DNA from: Erinaceus europaeus
Lineage: Eukaryota; Chordata; Mammalia; Eulipotyphla; Erinaceidae
Direction of reading: 5' to 3'
Length of the DNA: 64,000 nt
Assembly: GCF_950295315.1 (NCBI RefSeq)
Contig: NC_080171.1
Location: 110,456,378-110,520,377 of the forward strand
How positions within the stretch are numbered: the first letter of the stretch is position 1; every line of letters starts with the position of its first letter. The position numbers were made by a program, and so were the translations under genes. The notes under the pieces were generated by a model. That model was not told the DNA's origin, made no database searches, and saw only the letters and a program-made list of their open reading frames with translations. Positions 63,351 to 64,000 of the stretch are shown piece by piece.

Positions 63351-63863
63351 TCTTCTTCTAGCGTTTGCCCTTCTTCCGTAGCCAGTCAACAGCGTCAGGT
63401 TGAGCCTGATGTAAAGTTTCGAGACCTCCTTTGCATCTGGAGAGGTGGCAGTCGTTGACTATGTGGGTCATAGTCTGTCTGGAGCCGCAGGGGCAGTTCG
63501 GGTCGTCTCTGGCTCCCCAGCGATGGAACATAGCGGCGCACCGGCCATGGCCTGTTCGATAGCGATTGAGGAGGGCCCAGTCATAACGTGCTAGGTCAAA
63601 GCCGGGTTGACGCTTGCAGGGGTCTGTGATGAGGTGTTTGTTCTTGACCTCAGCTGACTGCCAGCTCTGTTTCCAAGAGACTGGAACAGAGAAGTTCAGT
63701 GTAGGCGTAGGGGACCAGATTGGGTGACGAGACTTCAAGCATTGGACAGGGTGGGCGAAGATATCCGCGTATATTGGCAGGTCCGGTCGAGTGTAGACGT
63801 GGGAAATGAACTTAGATGATGCCACATCCCGACGAATATCGGGCGGGGCGATGTTGCTAAGAA
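63351..63863 (-). mobile_element. 5'-truncated Vingi-type non-LTR retrotransposon
   Basis: The 513-bp insert is bounded by a perfect 9-bp target duplication, caggtaggt, at 63,342-63,350 and 63,864-63,872. On the reverse strand it consists almost entirely of the 3' end of one ORF, a TAG stop and an AAG-rich tail of only about 7 bases, with no long 3' UTR and no poly-A. Truncation removed the endonuclease and most of the reverse transcriptase. From memory, Vingi is a clade related to Ingi that lacks an RNase H domain and is known among mammals in hedgehogs, where horizontal arrival was proposed. The clade name is my inference from the C-terminal protein signature and short tail. Confidence 0.82.
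63358..63863 (-). pseudogene. C-terminal ORF fragment of the Vingi-type element
   Basis: An open frame of about 168 codons runs from the truncated edge to TAG with no internal stop or frameshift, so the copy looks young. Key features are VLSNIAPPDIRR at the start, LLNRYRTGHGRCAAMFHRWG in the middle, and a CCHC-type zinc-knuckle-like motif, C-x-C-x7-H-x4-C, at about 63,448-63,495. The ending HQAQPDAVDWLRKKG is typical of this class of retrotransposon C-termini in many invertebrates. It has no start codon of its own, no catalytic reverse transcriptase residues and no endonuclease, so it cannot be an active protein. It is unlike the L1 ORF2 C-terminus at 42,793. Confidence 0.85.
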
Positions 63864-64000
63864 CAGGTAGGTAAGATCACCAGACAAATTGAACTAGTGT
63901 GTGCTCCACCTCAAGCCTTCCAGATCAAAAAGAGATTTATTTGTAATGGACTTTGCTGACCCATCAAAGGAATCACTGACAGATGCCAGTCTTAGTCCTG

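Overview
The window looks like nuclear DNA of a hedgehog, most likely Erinaceus europaeus or a close relative, from an intergenic or intronic region. Two things point there. First, several young tRNA-derived SINE families cover much of both strands; the main one has a head reading GTAGCGCAGCGGGTTAAG, a GGTTCGAACCC B box and an AATAAA-type tail, which I recognise as the common hedgehog SINE. Second, the last 700 bases hold a 5'-truncated non-LTR retrotransposon whose C-terminal ORF resembles the Ingi/Vingi type. From memory of the literature, Vingi elements among mammals are described only in hedgehogs. No database was searched, so the species call is recognition plus inference. I found no convincing protein-coding exon of a host gene, no RNA gene and no CpG-island promoter.

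Working labels for the SINEs are mine. A = the main ~270-bp family; A' = a longer or variant form with an extra 3' unit (in reverse complement 'GCCTCCAGGGTTATTGCTGG'); B = head 'GGTGGTGGCGCACCTGGTTG', tail 'TCTATCCAATAAATAAA'; C = head 'AGCATAATGGTTATGCAAAG' with 'CCAGAGCTGAGCAGTGCTCT'; D = in reverse complement 'GGTACATGTGCTGCTGGGG'; E = in reverse complement 'ACCATAGCACCAAAG'. All look like Pol III, tRNA-related SINEs spread by the L1 machinery.

Layout. 1-12,650: dense SINEs, old L1M remnants (1290-2110, 2795-3500), younger L1 3' ends, a reverse-strand LTR (8131-9076) broken by an L1 fragment, a three-level SINE nest (9238-9975) and a SINE pile-up (10,295-12,645). 12,650-20,000: sparser, with an MLT1-like LTR (13,985-14,285). 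20,400-24,450: simple repeats, a 180-bp inverted repeat around two SINEs, and a well-bounded 423-bp solo LTR (23,992-24,414) carrying a tRNA-Gly-like stretch. 27,258-29,590: a 2.3-kb L1 insertion, mostly 3' UTR. 30,000-32,780: low-repeat DNA. 33,600-46,750: SINEs, L1 fragments, a second reverse-strand LTR, and long pyrimidine, (GT)n and G-rich repeats. 46,750-53,100: mostly low-repeat DNA. 53,100-64,000: SINE/L1 mosaics, a 22-bp Vingi micro-insertion inside a SINE (57,402-57,423), an old L1M carrying a Tigger/MER2-like element (61,700-62,880) and the Vingi copy (63,351-63,863).

The window has no gene system to assemble. Its content is transposable-element biology: L1-driven SINE and L1 insertions with target-site duplications (TSDs), a second independent non-LTR lineage (Vingi), retroviral LTRs, and microsatellites that repeatedly sit at SINE tails. 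Low-repeat gaps not listed separately (for example 17,000-17,715, 19,085-19,730, 26,645-27,120, 33,250-33,635, 37,755-38,005, 38,320-38,840, 62,885-63,340, 63,875-64,000) showed me nothing I can name.
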